Shown: positions 49,992 through 50,845 of the stretch, piece after piece
How the letters are laid out: each line of letters begins with the position of its first letter
Numbering within the stretch: the first letter of the stretch is position 1
DNA from: JASFTV01 sp050050615
Lineage (GTDB): Bacteria > Desulfobacterota > DSM-4660 > Desulfatiglandales > HGW-15
Reading direction: 5' to 3'
Length of the DNA stretch: 50,845 bases
Assembly: GCA_050050615.1 (NCBI GenBank)
Contig: JASFTV010000001.1
Span: forward strand, 1 to 50,845
The notes under the pieces: generated by a model
What the model saw: only the letters and a program-made list of their open reading frames with translations
The model's database searches: none
What the model was told of the DNA's origin: nothing
Program-made: the position numbers and the translations under genes

Positions 49992-50687
49992 GTGCTTTCT
50001 CTTCAAGACGTGCATTCGTATTATGGAGACAGCCATATCCTCAAGGGTGTGTCTTTCGAATTAGAAACGGGCGAGCTCGCTACTCTCTTAGGGCGTAATG
50101 GCGCTGGGAAAAGCACGACCTTGAAAAGCATCATGGGTCTTGTAAGTTCTAAACACGGCGGTGTCTTCTTTGACAATGAGGATATCTCCCGCCTGAAACC
50201 TTATCAAATTGCTTCATTGGGAGTGGGCTACGTACCTGAGGAAAGGGCGGTATTTCCAAGCCTCTCCGTCTTGGAGAATCTCTGTCTCCCTGCGAAGAAG
50301 AACAGACCCCGGCTCTGGGATATGGAGAAGATCTACAGCTACTTTCCAATTCTAGAACGAAGAGTTTATCAGAAAGGATCACAGCTCTCAGGCGGTGAAC
50401 AGCAGATGCTGGCCATTGCTCGGGTTCTCACCATGGAGGTCAGGTTGATACTCATGGATGAACCCACAGAAGGACTGGCGCCGGTTCTAGTTCGGGAGAT
50501 AAGTGAAATACTCAAGGAGATAAAAAAGAGCGGTATTACAGTTCTTTTGGTGGAGCAGAATACCCGATTCGCTGTGGGCGTTGCTGACAGACATCATATT
50601 CTCTATGAGGGAAAGATCGCTTATCAGGCCGCCAATGAGAAGTTTCAGGCAGACAAGGAAATACAAACCAAGTATCTCGGAGTCTGA
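49992..50687 (+). CDS. livF: Branched-chain amino acid-type ABC transporter ATPase (LivF family)
   Basis: The 231-residue ATPase has Walker A LLGRNGAGKSTTLKSIMGL near 34-52, the LivF-type GVGYVPEERAVFPSLSVLEN near 80-99, signature LSGGEQQMLAIAR near 133, Walker B LILMDEPTEGLAP near 153 and VLLVEQN near 185. The GTG at 49992 is chosen because GGGAGG lies 8 bases upstream and the preceding in-frame sequence is inside livG. It pairs with LivG as the energising subunits. The last 158 bases of the window after it contain no recognisable gene start. Confidence 0.92.
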   Translation: MLSLQDVHSYYGDSHILKGVSFELETGELATLLGRNGAGKSTTLKSIMGLVSSKHGGVFFDNEDISRLKPYQIASLGVGYVPEERAVFPSLSVLENLCLPAKKNRPRLWDMEKIYSYFPILERRVYQKGSQLSGGEQQMLAIARVLTMEVRLILMDEPTEGLAPVLVREISEILKEIKKSGITVLLVEQNTRFAVGVADRHHILYEGKIAYQAANEKFQADKEIQTKYLGV

Positions 50688-50845
50688 TACGGATTTCCTC
50701 TGTGTGCAGAGCCAGCGTGTTTCACGTTGGAACGCAACGTAGCACCCGAGATTTGAACAGCACATGGGAATTACTAAGGAGAACATTTTCTGCTCGACGC
50801 AACTCCATGTCGAGTCCTTAAAGTACACATTGGTCGATTTCTGAT

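Overview
The window looks like a chromosomal stretch from an anaerobic deltaproteobacterium (Desulfobacterota). This is inferred from gene content, not from a marker gene. The indicators are a TRAP transporter feeding an Entner-Doudoroff aldolase, a PxxKW cysteine-rich protein, a Cache histidine kinase with receiver, HD-GYP and NtrC-type partners, a DUF4388 protein, and the housekeeping run xseA-M23 peptidase-xseB-ispA-dxs-tlyA. No rRNA, tRNA, CRISPR array, phage module or intact transposase was seen. About 45 protein genes are supported.

Layout. 1-720: repeats and a possible 30-codon reading frame before a LUD-domain gene (761-1405). 1435-8890, minus strand: sugar-acid cluster with an RpiR-type regulator, TRAP transporter dctQMP, an RraA-like aldolase, a PfkB/KDG kinase, a D-2-hydroxyacid dehydrogenase and KDPG aldolase. 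The regulator's promoter carries two matching 15-bp operator-like palindromes 51 bp apart. 9.3-13.7 kb, plus strand: accessory genes (HEAT-repeat lipoprotein, GNAT/FemAB-like protein, TraB/GumN-like protein, small GIY-YIG-like protein) mixed with repeats and decayed sequence. 14.1-21.6 kb, minus: rfaE2, comF, a YkgJ-type cysteine protein, a helicase fused to an exonuclease (MrfA plus MrfB in one chain), a small unknown and an ABC-F ATPase. 21.9-28.5 kb: an acyl-CoA synthetase (plus), then on the minus strand a secreted protein, tatA, purM, a metallo-beta-lactamase remnant, a DUF4388 protein and a rhomboid protease with a DnaJ-like C-terminal domain.

29.0-35.8 kb, plus: signalling locus. A sigma-54 activator gene is followed by two helically phased 15-bp palindromes, a good sigma-54 promoter and four genes: degenerate receiver, receiver-HD-GYP, Cache histidine kinase, and receiver-histidine kinase. 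The simplest reading is that the activator binds the palindromes and turns on the downstream genes; a third palindrome lies upstream of the activator's own gene. 35.9-38.5 kb, minus: DUF4301 protein translationally coupled to a DUF368 (PopT-type) undecaprenyl-phosphate translocase. 38.8-45.3 kb, plus: xseA to tlyA, with isoprenoid genes coupled by overlaps. 45.4-50.7 kb: PxxKW protein (minus), then a PaaK-type CoA ligase, a beta-keto acid cleavage enzyme and the two ATPases of a branched-chain amino-acid-type importer whose other subunits probably lie past the right edge.

Intergenic DNA is unusually rich in small palindromic, MITE-like repeats: a TAGTACTTAG-ended family (three copies with two different cores), a CTAATACAAACGC-ended element, two related nested palindromes sharing GATATC-containing arms, and a 45-bp repeat, one copy of which carries about 200 bp of extra DNA. 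None encodes a transposase, so any mobility would have to come from elsewhere.
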